Origin: Prevotella sp. tc2-28
GTDB lineage: Bacteria; Bacteroidota; Bacteroidia; Bacteroidales; Bacteroidaceae
Assembly (NCBI RefSeq): GCF_900107705.1
Contig: NZ_FNRE01000010.1
Coordinates: forward strand, 1 to 64,000
DNA length: 64,000 bases
Reading direction: 5' to 3'
Shown: positions 18,160 through 26,285 of the stretch, one piece after another
How positions within the stretch are numbered: the first letter of the stretch is position 1
Layout: every line of letters begins with the position of its first letter
Translations under genes and position numbers: made by a program
Notes under the pieces: generated by a model
Told to the model about the DNA's origin: nothing
The model's database searches: none
Seen by the model: the letters and a program-made list of their open reading frames with translations, nothing else

Positions 18160-19923
18160 GGTAAAAATGAATCGGGCTCCTTGCTCATAGGAGTTGTCTA
18201 GTTCCAGACTTCCACCCAGCAGTTGGGCAATCTTCTGACTGACGGTCAGTCCCAGGCCGAAACCTTGTTTGAAGGGATCTACCTTGAAGAAACGCTCGAA
18301 GATATGCTTTCTGTATTCTTTGCTGATGCCGATACCTGTATCGGTAATAATGAATCGTACGACGCCATGATCGGGACTCTCATGGACATACAGTTCCACA
18401 CTTCCTTTGTCGGTAAATTTCAGGGCATTATTTAGCACAGGGTTAATGGCCTTGATGACAGCTGCTCTGTTGCACTTAAAGGTATAGTCATCACTGAGGT
18501 CAGTTCTGAACCGTAGTTCCAGTCTTCCCTGGTTTTTCTTCTCTGTTGATGCCAGCAGTTGCTTAGCCAGTTCGTTGACGGCAATAGCGTCTTCTTTCAC
18601 GTAGTATTCCTTGCTTTCGTCCTGTGCTACCTCCAAAAGTTCGTTCACGATGTCCGTAATCTCCATCGTGTTGTGATTGATTTCAGAGAGCATCTTGTCA
18701 CGCAGTTCCTGGTTCAGCGTATAGTCTGGATTGGAAACAATCTGGGCATAGCCTGTAATGACGTTCAGCGGTGTTCGTATCTCGTGACTGACGTGTTCGA
18801 TGAAGGATGTCTTCATGCGGTCAGACTCCTCGGCTCTCGACAGGGCGACCTCCAGGTCTTTGTTCTGTTGGCGTAGCTTTTTCTCCATTTTGCGACGCAT
18901 CAGTGAACGGGAGATGACCAATCCTAAGGCAGACACCAGCAAGATGATGACAACAGCCAACCACATCTCTCGCTCCTTAGCGGCTTTTTCGTTGATTTTG
19001 GCAATACCCATTTCGGCATTTATCTCATTGATGTTATTGAACATCATGTCGCTATTCAGTGAGTCTCTGACGTCTCTCCGTTTGTTGACTTCTTTCAAAG
19101 CTAGGTCGCTACGGCCCATCATTTCATAGGCCTTGATACGAGTGTCATACTGATAGAGGTTATCGTGGAGGATGGTGTCAGTATTTATGATATGCAACGC
19201 ACGTTCGTAGTGTTTGTCAAACACCGCTTTCATCATCTCCATACTAGTTACTCCGTAGTGATTGATATGCGGATAGTTTTTCAGGTGGTTTTGTAATTGC
19301 TCATAGGTCTGGTCGAACAGTCGATGATTGTTAAGGAAGAAGCAGATTCGTCCTTTCAGTACCAGATAAACCTTGTAATACTCTGGTATATCGATGGCGA
19401 GTGCTCCAAATTTCTCATTCCATTCCCAGGCTTCTTTGGGTTGGCGTGTTGACTTAAGGTCTGCCAGTCTGGAATAGATGCTGATGAGTGTGCCCTTGTC
19501 GTCAGGATTGGCACTCGCCAGTGCGCTCATATAGTATTTCTCAGACATACGGAAGCTGCCTCGCGTATCAAAGATGGTTCCTAACACGGTGTAGACGACG
19601 TCATACTGCTTGATGCCGTCTTTCTTCATCTCGTCCAGGATATCGTTGGCTTTTTTAATAGCGCGGTAGGTATAGCCGTGTTCTGTATCGTAGAGGGCTT
19701 CGTTGATTTTGACCTTGTAGTAGGAATCCAGATTATTGTGATCCAGATAGTAGGCTTTCATCTTCTCAGAGTACTCATAGAACTTTTTTTCCTCATGTGG
19801 GTTGTTGTAATAGTTCAGGTACTCTTTTCGCATATGCTGATAAGCAGTATCCTCTTGTTCTTGAGCTTGAACAGGAGCATACTGCAAGAGCAGTGCGAAT
19901 AAGATGTAGCCGAGTCGTTTCAT
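18148..19923 (-). CDS. Sensor histidine kinase with periplasmic TPR-like sensor
   Basis: The protein is 591 aa: signal peptide ([21 protein letters not shown]), a helical TPR-like region of ~290 residues, one membrane helix ([21 protein letters not shown], ~318-340), a coiled segment, then the HisKA dimerisation domain with phospho-acceptor His ~380 in [20 protein letters not shown] HATPase domain ends the protein ([44 protein letters not shown]). No receiver domain is attached and no response regulator is adjacent, so the partner is unknown. It is the last gene of the leftward ychF-lgt unit, 3 bp after lgt. Confidence 0.9.
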   Translation of the reverse strand: MKRLGYILFALLLQYAPVQAQEQEDTAYQHMRKEYLNYYNNPHEEKKFYEYSEKMKAYYLDHNNLDSYYKVKINEALYDTEHGYTYRAIKKANDILDEMKKDGIKQYDVVYTVLGTIFDTRGSFRMSEKYYMSALASANPDDKGTLISIYSRLADLKSTRQPKEAWEWNEKFGALAIDIPEYYKVYLVLKGRICFFLNNHRLFDQTYEQLQNHLKNYPHINHYGVTSMEMMKAVFDKHYERALHIINTDTILHDNLYQYDTRIKAYEMMGRSDLALKEVNKRRDVRDSLNSDMMFNNINEINAEMGIAKINEKAAKEREMWLAVVIILLVSALGLVISRSLMRRKMEKKLRQQNKDLEVALSRAEESDRMKTSFIEHVSHEIRTPLNVITGYAQIVSNPDYTLNQELRDKMLSEINHNTMEITDIVNELLEVAQDESKEYYVKEDAIAVNELAKQLLASTEKKNQGRLELRFRTDLSDDYTFKCNRAAVIKAINPVLNNALKFTDKGSVELYVHESPDHGVVRFIITDTGIGISKEYRKHIFERFFKVDPFKQGFGLGLTVSQKIAQLLGGSLELDNSYEQGARFIFTLPA

Positions 19924-19926
19924 TGA

Positions 19927-20790
19927 CTATAGATATGTTTTTTGTTTGCGAAACATACAAACCAGTCCGATAACGATGAAGGGAATAGAGAGAATCTGTC
20001 CCATATCGAGTGGGAGAGATGCCTCGAAAGCTTCCTGAATCTCCTTGGTGTATTCAATGAAGAAGCGGAAGGTGAAGATATAAAAGAGGCAGAAGCCAAA
20101 GAACCAGCCTGTGCCAATCTTTTGTGGCATCTTCTTATGTAGCCACCACATCAGTCCAAACAGGATGGCATAGGCAATGGCTTCATAGAGTTGTCCTGGA
20201 TGGCGAGGCATCATATCTACTCGCTCAAAGATAAAGGCCCAGGGCACATCGGTCACCTTACCGATAATCTCTGAGTTCATGAGGTTGCCCAAACGGATGA
20301 AGCAGGCGGTGGTTCCTGTGGCTATCGCGATATTGTCCAGCACGCGCCAGATGCTCAGTTTGGTGTGCTTGACATAGAGCCATAAGGCAATAATCAGTCC
20401 GAGTGTTCCTCCGTGGGAGGCCAGTCCTTCGTAGCCAGTGAACTTCCATCCGCCATCAGCCAGGAAATGGATGGGCAGGAACATCTCAACCAATCCCTTT
20501 CCAGAGGTCAGGAAATAGTCGGGCTGATAGAAGATGCAATGTCCCAGACGGGCACCCAATAGAATGCCGATGAAACAATAGAAGAAGAGTGGATCGAACA
20601 ACTCGTCCTTGATCTTTTGTTCTTTATACAGTCGCTTAACCACGAAGTAGGCCAGCATCAGACCTATCAGCCAGCAAAGTGAGTACCAGCGGAAGGGTCC
20701 GAAGCTGAGACTAGGGTTCCAAAGAATGTAACCCATTTGCCCCATATTACCCATAAGCCCTATTAGCCCTATAAGTCCCATAAGCCCCAT
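19927..20790 (-). CDS. lgt: Phosphatidylglycerol-prolipoprotein diacylglyceryl transferase
   Basis: The protein is up to 287 aa. It transfers diacylglycerol from phosphatidylglycerol to the lipobox Cys of prolipoproteins in the inner membrane. About seven membrane helices. Signature regions are [18 protein letters not shown] (catalytic His region), [15 protein letters not shown] (the Lgt GRxGNxxN-type signature) and [12 protein letters not shown]. The first 19 residues ([18 protein letters not shown]) come from a 9-bp tandem repeat and are not conserved in the family, so the functional start may be Met20 ([15 protein letters not shown]). However, the ATG at 20790 overlaps the ychF stop (TAATG), which favours coupled initiation there. 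Confidence 0.92.
   Translation of the reverse strand: MGLMGLIGLIGLMGNMGQMGYILWNPSLSFGPFRWYSLCWLIGLMLAYFVVKRLYKEQKIKDELFDPLFFYCFIGILLGARLGHCIFYQPDYFLTSGKGLVEMFLPIHFLADGGWKFTGYEGLASHGGTLGLIIALWLYVKHTKLSIWRVLDNIAIATGTTACFIRLGNLMNSEIIGKVTDVPWAFIFERVDMMPRHPGQLYEAIAYAILFGLMWWLHKKMPQKIGTGWFFGFCLFYIFTFRFFIEYTKEIQEAFEASLPLDMGQILSIPFIVIGLVCMFRKQKTYL
20731..20790 (-). repeat. Imperfect 9-bp tandem repeat at the lgt start
   Basis: Units close to GGGCTTATG / GGACTTATA / GGGCTAATA run through the first codons of lgt. The unit is a multiple of three, so copy-number change would lengthen or shorten the N-terminus without frameshift. Confidence 0.7.
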
Positions 20791-21890
20791 TAAACATTAA
20801 ACCTAAAATGCATGATGTCGCCATCCTGCACCACATATTCCTTACCTTCAATACCCATCTTACCTGCCTCGCGGACAGCAGCCTCAGAGCCATACTGGAT
20901 ATAGTCGTCATACTTGATGACCTCAGCACGGATAAAGCCCTTCTCGAAATCGGTATGGATGACACCGGCACACTGAGGAGCCTTCCAGCCTTTTTTATAA
21001 GTCCAGGCCTTCACCTCCATCTCACCAGCGGTGATGAAAGTTTCGAGGTTCAAGAGGGCATAGGCTTTCTTGATCAAGCGGTTGACACCACTTTCCTCCA
21101 GACCGAGTTCTTCCAAAAAGAGTTGCTTGTCCTCATAGCTCTCCAGCTCTGCGATGTCCTCTTCTGTCTTGGCAGCAATAATCATCGCTTCGGCACCTTC
21201 CTCCTTGGCCAATGCCTCGACCTTTTTGGTGAAGTCGTTTCCGTTCTTGGCATCTGCCTCACCTACATTGCAGACATATAGCACAGGCTTGGCTGTCAGC
21301 AGGAACAGGTTCTTGGCACAATCTTGCTCGTCCTTGCTCTCAAATTCCACGATACGGGCATTCTTGCCTTGTTCCAGAACCTCCTTATAGGCATGCAAAA
21401 CGGTAACCTCCACTTTGGCTTCCTTGTTACCTGCAGCTGCAGCTTTCTCCGTCTTAGCCAGACGACTCTCGATGGTCTCGAGGTCTTTCAGTTGCAGCTC
21501 AGTATCGATGATTTCCTTGTCGCGAATAGGGTCGATGGTACCATCCACATGGGTGATGTTCTCATCTTCAAAACAACGTAATACATGGATGATGGCATCC
21601 GTCTCGCGAATATTTCCCAAGAATTTGTTACCCAGTCCCTCACCCTTTGAGGCACCTTTCACCAGTCCGGCAATATCGACAATCTCGCAGGTGGCAGGCA
21701 CGATACGTCCTGGGTGTACCAGCTCAGCCAACTTGGTGAGTCGCTCATCGGGAACGGTAATCACACCCACATTGGGTTCTATCGTACAAAAAGGGAAGTT
21801 TGCTGCCTGAGCCTTTGCACTCGACAAACAATTAAACAACGTAGACTTACCCACGTTGGGCAGTCCTACAATACCACATTTTAATGACAT
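20790..21890 (-). CDS. ychF: Ribosome-binding ATPase YchF
   Basis: The protein is 366 aa from the ATG at 21890 ([20 protein letters not shown]). An upstream in-frame Met at 21944 precedes the promoter box and is not used. It is an Obg-family P-loop protein. G1 is GLPNVGKST, and the G4 position reads NVGE instead of NKxD, the substitution that makes YchF prefer ATP. A coiled coil (~130-200) and a C-terminal TGS domain ([23 protein letters not shown]) follow. It binds ribosomes and affects stress and translation. It is first in the leftward ychF-lgt-histidine kinase unit. Confidence 0.96.
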   Translation of the reverse strand: MSLKCGIVGLPNVGKSTLFNCLSSAKAQAANFPFCTIEPNVGVITVPDERLTKLAELVHPGRIVPATCEIVDIAGLVKGASKGEGLGNKFLGNIRETDAIIHVLRCFEDENITHVDGTIDPIRDKEIIDTELQLKDLETIESRLAKTEKAAAAGNKEAKVEVTVLHAYKEVLEQGKNARIVEFESKDEQDCAKNLFLLTAKPVLYVCNVGEADAKNGNDFTKKVEALAKEEGAEAMIIAAKTEEDIAELESYEDKQLFLEELGLEESGVNRLIKKAYALLNLETFITAGEMEVKAWTYKKGWKAPQCAGVIHTDFEKGFIRAEVIKYDDYIQYGSEAAVREAGKMGIEGKEYVVQDGDIMHFRFNV

Positions 21891-21917
21891 CTTTTTATAA
21901 ACGTTTATAATTGGGTG

Positions 21918-21925
21918 CAAAGGTA
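21918..21925 (-). promoter_or_regulatory. -7 promoter element for the ychF operon
   Basis: TACCTTTG read leftward, 28 bp upstream of the ychF ATG. Confidence 0.6.
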
Positions 21926-21944
21926 CGAAAAAAGTCTGTAACAA

Positions 21945-22200
21945 AAGACGGATTTTGGAAGATTAACGCTAATCGTTTCTAAGAAACGCTTGCCAAAGCA
22001 AGAATTCAGCCTAAAAAAAAGGCAAGCCGATTACCTCGTAGGCACAGCGCTCAATTCAAGGAAACAAAAACCTAATGTCTGCCGTGCTTGCTCATCAGAA
22101 AGCAGACAAGCATCTTTGTGTGGCATTCCATAGAAAAGTGCGTATTAGGCTACGCCCTTCTAAGGAACCAGTTTGCGGCATTGCAAAAAAAAATCAAGGT
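21945..22200. other. Gene-free boundary segment between core and accessory island, with nested inverted repeats
   Basis: No gene is supported. CCTAAT (22071-22076) can pair with ATTAGG (22144-22149), enclosing TGTCTGC (22076-22082) with GCAGACA (22102-22108). GCGTA/TACGC also pair near 22140-22155. It could be a small structured RNA or the scar of an insertion; no promoter box was seen for it. Confidence 0.35.
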
Positions 22201-22235
22201 CGGACACATTATGTCCGTACCTCCCCATATCTTTG
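22201..22235 (+). promoter_or_regulatory. Promoter with palindromic operator, island operon 1
   Basis: CGGACA-N5-TGTCCG is a perfect dyad at 22201-22217, covering the -33 position. The -7 box TATCTTTG is at 22228-22235. No TTTG -33 is present, so activation or a weak promoter under repression are both possible. The same dyad at the same 27-bp offset recurs at 29915. Confidence 0.7.
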
Positions 22236-22266
22236 CACCCAGAAACTTAAAATAGAGGATAAAGAT

Positions 22267-23004
22267 ATGAAACAAGACAAAGATTTAGTGTTCTTGGCCA
22301 GTTGCCAGAACGAAGACTTGCGCACATTATGCGATATTCTCACTTATAATAATAAAGGTGAGATAAGGTTAAGTGAGCAACTAACAGATACTGATGCCTA
22401 TCTCAATTGCTATCCAGACAGAATGAACCTGATGGCGGCAGAGATTGCAGACGAGTTGCGAAAGTACGGAAGCAATACTGTTAAGACATTCTGTCGTAAA
22501 GGTGAAGCAGACAGTTATGAAACCATTGTACGACGTGTATGTAAAAGAATGGGCGTTATAGTGAATGACTATGATAGCACCCCAACTATGGAGCGTGAAC
22601 TGCTGACTACAATCTGCGAACAGACTACCAGCAAGCTGTCTGACGAAGAACTGAGAAAACTGGCTGACAAGGCAGGCATTCCCCACAAGAGCCTTAACCA
22701 CCAGATGCTTGTAACTGCCATCCTGTTTGCAATCCGCAGAAATACTTATTTGCTGACTGAGATGATCTATTATGTCACGTCACGAATTGCCAGTATGCTA
22801 TTAGGTCGCTGGATTGGCATGATGGGAATGAGTGCAGTCAGCCGTTATTTGGGAATGGCAGCAGGACCTATTGGATGGACTCTTTTGGCAGGCTGGACAA
22901 TCAGCGACATTGCCTCTCCAGCTTATCGTGTGATGATTCCAGCTGTTATCATGGTAGCCTCTATGCGTTTCCGTCAGACAGCATTGTTACCCCAAAAGAT
23001 ATAA
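22267..23004 (+). CDS. YaaW-like protein (DUF3944 / ubiquinol-cytochrome c chaperone-like)
   Basis: The protein is 245 aa from ATG 22267, 31 bp after the -7 box. The N-terminal 35 residues (KDLVFLASCQNEDLRTLCDIL) match the DUF3944 segment of E. coli YaaW. The middle follows the same layout (IADELRKYGSNT..., YETIVRRVCKRMGV), and the end has the shared SPAYRVMIPAVIMVASMR. The region ~165-225 is hydrophobic and Gly/Met-rich and may associate with the membrane. Biochemical function of the family is unknown. It heads an operon with two metallopeptidase genes, which is the main clue: peptidase regulation or chaperoning is possible but unproven. Confidence 0.75.
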   Translation: MKQDKDLVFLASCQNEDLRTLCDILTYNNKGEIRLSEQLTDTDAYLNCYPDRMNLMAAEIADELRKYGSNTVKTFCRKGEADSYETIVRRVCKRMGVIVNDYDSTPTMERELLTTICEQTTSKLSDEELRKLADKAGIPHKSLNHQMLVTAILFAIRRNTYLLTEMIYYVTSRIASMLLGRWIGMMGMSAVSRYLGMAAGPIGWTLLAGWTISDIASPAYRVMIPAVIMVASMRFRQTALLPQKI

Positions 23005-23009
23005 ACCCA

Positions 23010-23792
23010 ATGAAAGCCTCAGACATTATGCATCCAGAAGATGCAAAAGCGATACAAGTACTACGTCGCCTGAAGGGATTCGATGAACTCATACGCATTT
23101 CGATGGAATATGGCTATGAGCAGATTTTTCGAGGTCAGAACTTAGGTATGCTTCTAAAAGTCAATGCCAAGAATTACCCAGGTCTCTCTCTTGCCTTCAA
23201 GGAGGTTGTCAGGAAGGTGGGTATCCGAGAGCCAGAGCTCTACATCTACAACGATCCTGTGATGAATGCCTATACTTATGGCGAAACAAATACGTTTATA
23301 GCAATGAGCAGTTCAATAGTCGAGCGGATGAACATCGATGAATTGCGTTGTATCATTGCTCATGAGTGTGGACATATCCTTTGCCAGCATACCTTGTATA
23401 ATACGCTGCTGCGAACCATTCATGATTTAGGCTATTGGCTGGAGTTATTATCTTATGCCACTTTAGGGCCAGCCCTGATGGCTATGCAATATTGGAGCCG
23501 CAAGAGTGAATTGTCTGCTGATCGTTGTGCAGCAGCCGTAGTTGGTGAGCGCACATTCCAGATGGCTATGCTGAAACTCACTTGTGGTATGACGGAGATA
23601 AAAGGAAGCCCCTATCAACTTGTAGAGCAGGCTCGCGAGTACCATCGTCTTGAAAAATCTTCATGGATAGATCGTATTCAGCAGAACTGCCGAGTTGCTT
23701 TCTATACCCATCCTCAGATGGTCAATCGTGCTTGGGAAATAGACCGCTGGAAGAATTCTTGGCAGTATAAGAAATACAGAGAAACATTATAA
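23010..23792 (+). CDS. M48-family zinc metallopeptidase
   Basis: The protein is 260 aa. Zinc motif HECGH at residues 118-122 (CIIAHECGHILCQH), third ligand Glu167 in RKSELSADRCAAA, i.e. the M48 E-x3-D pattern. A hydrophobic patch (WLELLSYATLGPALMAMQYW) lies between them. There is no signal peptide and only weak membrane character, unlike HtpX; it resembles cytoplasmic M48 proteins such as LoiP/Oma1-like cores without transmembrane helices. The start at 23010 is 5 bp after the YaaW-like stop; Met7 (MHPEDA) is an alternative. Likely cotranscribed with the SprT-like gene 3 bp downstream. Substrate unknown. Confidence 0.88.
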   Translation: MKASDIMHPEDAKAIQVLRRLKGFDELIRISMEYGYEQIFRGQNLGMLLKVNAKNYPGLSLAFKEVVRKVGIREPELYIYNDPVMNAYTYGETNTFIAMSSSIVERMNIDELRCIIAHECGHILCQHTLYNTLLRTIHDLGYWLELLSYATLGPALMAMQYWSRKSELSADRCAAAVVGERTFQMAMLKLTCGMTEIKGSPYQLVEQAREYHRLEKSSWIDRIQQNCRVAFYTHPQMVNRAWEIDRWKNSWQYKKYRETL

Positions 23793-23795
23793 TAT

Positions 23796-24254
23796 ATGAA
23801 ACATCCTATCACAAAATTTCCAGTAGAGCCTTATGAGGCAATAACAGAAGAATTTGTCCAAAGGAAATACTATGAATATAACCAGCTATATTTTGCTGGC
23901 GAATTACCACCATGTAAATTCCGTTTTAATGCGATGTCTCTATATTATGGATGTTTGGGCCAATATTATGGATATAAGGACATTCCTGAAATCTGGATTG
24001 ATATTATGACAACATATGAACCTGATTGGGTAATCCGCGAAGCTATCATACATGAAATGATTCATTGTTATATAGACAAGGTTATGAACGTAAAAGAAAA
24101 GACTCCACATGGTCCTTTATTCTCTAAAATACGCAAACACCTCAATAAGAAGTATAATTTGGGGTTATGTAATTGTCAGGGAAGATACGATTACAACGAT
24201 GAAGTATTTGCATATAATATATATGCTGTAGAGTATTCCTCCGAAAAAGATTAA
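23796..24254 (+). CDS. SprT-like zinc metallopeptidase
   Basis: The protein is 152 aa. The motif IIHEMIHCYID gives HEMIH (His86, Glu87, His90), and THGPLF at His105 provides the third ligand, as in SprT/Spartan domains. The N-terminal part (FVQRKYYEYNQLYFAGELPPCKFRF) is the typical SprT-like beginning. A C-terminal Cys pair (LCNCQGRYDYN) is all that remains of the usual zinc ribbon. Spartan proteins cut DNA-protein crosslinks in eukaryotes; bacterial SprT roles are unclear. Two different zinc peptidases side by side in one operon is notable. Confidence 0.85.
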   Translation: MKHPITKFPVEPYEAITEEFVQRKYYEYNQLYFAGELPPCKFRFNAMSLYYGCLGQYYGYKDIPEIWIDIMTTYEPDWVIREAIIHEMIHCYIDKVMNVKEKTPHGPLFSKIRKHLNKKYNLGLCNCQGRYDYNDEVFAYNIYAVEYSSEKD

Positions 24255-24269
24255 AAATGGGTAATTATT

Positions 24270-24506
24270 ATGGCATTAGATATTGTAACTAAAGGTATTC
24301 CGTTCCTTCACATGGCTATTGTTGCAGCTATGGTGTTTGCTGGTGTCCCCAGGATCTTTTCTTATACAGCATTGATTTGGGGAGCATGTGCCATCATGTC
24401 AATTCCTCTCACTGAGGAAGAGTTCTACTTGGAATTTCCCTCCTTATGGCGATACAGACATCTGTTTGGCTTGGGAATTTGCTTTATGATTTCACAGAGT
24501 GTTTAA
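24270..24506 (+). CDS. Small membrane protein, function unknown
   Basis: The protein is 78 aa with two hydrophobic stretches (LHMAIVAAMVFAGV; SYTALIWGACAIMSIPL) and a third partly hydrophobic end (HLFGLGICFMISQSV). Spacing of 15 bp after the SprT-like gene and 18 bp before the next gene places it inside operon 1. I do not recognise a family. It may anchor the neighbouring soluble peptidases to the membrane, but that is only context. Confidence 0.6.
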   Translation: MALDIVTKGIPFLHMAIVAAMVFAGVPRIFSYTALIWGACAIMSIPLTEEEFYLEFPSLWRYRHLFGLGICFMISQSV

Positions 24507-24524
24507 CTTAAAGAATAAAGAATT

Positions 24525-25130
24525 ATGACGAAAGAAGAAATACAGTCAAAAAGAGAAGAAATACTTGCGGAATTACTATCAACACCGTATTTGAAGGATA
24601 TTCCTTATAAACTGATTGAGTCAGAAGAGGTGCCATATACCCCACTCATGCGCAATTTCCTGTACACATTTGAGTTTTGCCGTCGCCGTTATATAGAAGA
24701 ATCAAACTTCGATGAACTTGTTGGCTATGATTTCGACAATGACAAATTCCTTTTCCTCCTTCGACACAATTTCGACATTCGAGTAAATCATGATGCAGAC
24801 TGGACGCTCGAAAGCATGAAGGAACTGATGCTCTATATCGAGGCAGAAACGAAACCAGAGTACAGAGAGATGCTGAAAGTTGAGATGGAGAACTACGATA
24901 AACAGAGACAAGAACTCTTAGACCTGTTTGTCTTTTGTAACAAACAGAAGAAGTTGCGCTTTGACAGCAATCCGGCCTTTACGGATATTGATTTCGACAT
25001 GTTGAATCAGCATCTTTACAACGATTACCATATTTATCTCTCAGTAGCAGATCGTCGTACGCTGAATACAGTAGGCAGAATAATCAATCACATCATCTAC
25101 CGCCTGAAGGATGGCAATGGTAGTTTGTAA
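24525..25130 (+). CDS. Hydrophilic protein of unknown function, last gene of island operon 1
   Basis: The protein is 201 aa, acidic, largely helical, with no signal peptide or membrane helix. No motif recognised. Aromatic and charged residues dominate (MRNFLYTFEFCRRRYIEES; LLRHNFDIRVNHDADWTLES). A central helix (ETKPEYREMLKVEMENYDKQRQELLDL) may form a coiled coil. It starts 18 bp after the small membrane protein; a new promoter follows at 25174, so the operon probably ends here. Confidence 0.65.
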   Translation: MTKEEIQSKREEILAELLSTPYLKDIPYKLIESEEVPYTPLMRNFLYTFEFCRRRYIEESNFDELVGYDFDNDKFLFLLRHNFDIRVNHDADWTLESMKELMLYIEAETKPEYREMLKVEMENYDKQRQELLDLFVFCNKQKKLRFDSNPAFTDIDFDMLNQHLYNDYHIYLSVADRRTLNTVGRIINHIIYRLKDGNGSL

Positions 25131-25173
25131 TTGAAACAATAGCAGTCCGTGATATGAAAAAGTGAGTAAATAC

Positions 25174-25204
25174 TTTGCCATTTCTGTTTTTTTACCTATC
25201 TTTG
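25174..25204 (+). promoter_or_regulatory. Consensus promoter, island operon 2
   Basis: -33 TTTG (25174-25177), 19-bp spacer, -7 TATCTTTG (25197-25204). Unlike the two operator promoters in the island it has a proper -33 and lacks the CGGACA dyad, so it is probably constitutive. Confidence 0.75.
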
Positions 25205-25231
25205 CCACTGCAATAATGAAAACTTACAATT

Positions 25232-25300
25232 ATGAATAAAGAGAATATTAAACAAATATTGTATTTACTTGAAATAGCCTTATTGTTTAAGATTCTTTAA
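25232..25300 (+). CDS. Possible 22-aa hydrophobic peptide
   Basis: ATG 25232 lies ~20 nt after the expected transcription start and encodes MNKENIKQILYLLEIALLFK plus two residues, a hydrophobic or amphipathic helix. It would be the first cistron of operon 2, ahead of the EEP gene. A 7-codon frame (MKTYNYE) overlaps just upstream. Small size makes chance occurrence possible; position after a strong promoter is the only support. Confidence 0.3.
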   Translation: MNKENIKQILYLLEIALLFKIL

Positions 25301-25322
25301 ACATTCAACATATCTACTGACA

Positions 25323-26267
25323 ATGGCATACAAAATCGGATCGTTCAATATGTTCAAATTTTCCTTCCAGTCTGATAGTGAGATAAGGAAGGACTTTACT
25401 GTATTATCAAGAATAATCAGAGATAATAAATTCGATATTATCGCCCTTCAAGAAGTTTTTTCTCCCAATGCCTTGGGTAGACTACTTGATTATCTGGGGC
25501 GATTTGAATGGGACGGAGTTTGGGACAGCCCAACGTCCTTCAGTTCTATTGCAGCAGAAGGATATGGCTTTATTTGGAACAAAAAATGTATGCGACTTGC
25601 TGTTACAACACTACCTGATGGAACTGAAAAGACCTTCCGCCCACATATTTATAATCAATATCGAGTTGATAGACGATTGGGGCAGACCCAGTTGATTCGT
25701 AATCCCTATTATGCCAGATTTGAACCACTAGATGGCTCTTTCTGTGAAATAAGACTTATTAACACGCATATCATGTTTTCAAAAGGGAACTCTACAAGTC
25801 AGTTGTTAGACATAGGAGCAGTGATTATGAGAAAACGAGAATTTGATATTTTAACTCAAGCACTATACAATACTATTTCTGATAAACGTTATGGTAACAA
25901 CAGGCCCGCATATACAATAATACTTGGTGACTATAATCTAAATCTTAGGACATCTGGGGCAGCAGGGGCATTCCTTAACGAAATTGTAACGGTCCAAGAT
26001 AAAGGTAAAATTAAAAGATTGATTACAGTCCAAGATAAATTAACAACTCTAAAGGCGAATAAAGCTGGAAGCCAAGAAGATTATGGTTTTTCATATTGGG
26101 CAAATAATTATGACCATTTTACATATGATATGGATAGGTTCAGTTCCGTTTCTGCAGTATCGAGTAGAATTAATACTGTAAAAGATTACTGCAATGGCGA
26201 TTATGAATTACATAGAAAAACGGTATCTGACCATGTGCCTATTGAATTAAAACTTAATCTCAAATAA
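25323..26267 (+). CDS. Endonuclease/exonuclease/phosphatase (EEP) family protein
   Basis: The protein is 314 aa with the full EEP (DNase I-like) active-site set: Asn9 in IGSFNMFKF, Glu44 in IIALQEVF, NTHIMF, GDYNLN, and the terminal SDHVPIE (Asp303-His304). Members cut DNA, RNA or phosphoinositides using a divalent metal. No signal peptide, so it should act in the cytoplasm, and no extra DNA-binding domain. The sequence VDRRLGQTQLIRNPYYARFEP is typical of the DNase-like subgroup. It is 18 bp upstream of the 817-aa gene in the same transcription unit. Confidence 0.85.
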   Translation: MAYKIGSFNMFKFSFQSDSEIRKDFTVLSRIIRDNKFDIIALQEVFSPNALGRLLDYLGRFEWDGVWDSPTSFSSIAAEGYGFIWNKKCMRLAVTTLPDGTEKTFRPHIYNQYRVDRRLGQTQLIRNPYYARFEPLDGSFCEIRLINTHIMFSKGNSTSQLLDIGAVIMRKREFDILTQALYNTISDKRYGNNRPAYTIILGDYNLNLRTSGAAGAFLNEIVTVQDKGKIKRLITVQDKLTTLKANKAGSQEDYGFSYWANNYDHFTYDMDRFSSVSAVSSRINTVKDYCNGDYELHRKTVSDHVPIELKLNLK

Positions 26268-26285
26268 ACTCAATTTTGAATAATT

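Noticed and set aside
22075..22266. Upstream extension of the YaaW-like frame (64 extra codons)
   Set aside because: The extension lies upstream of and across the promoter/operator; YaaW homology starts at the ATG at 22267.
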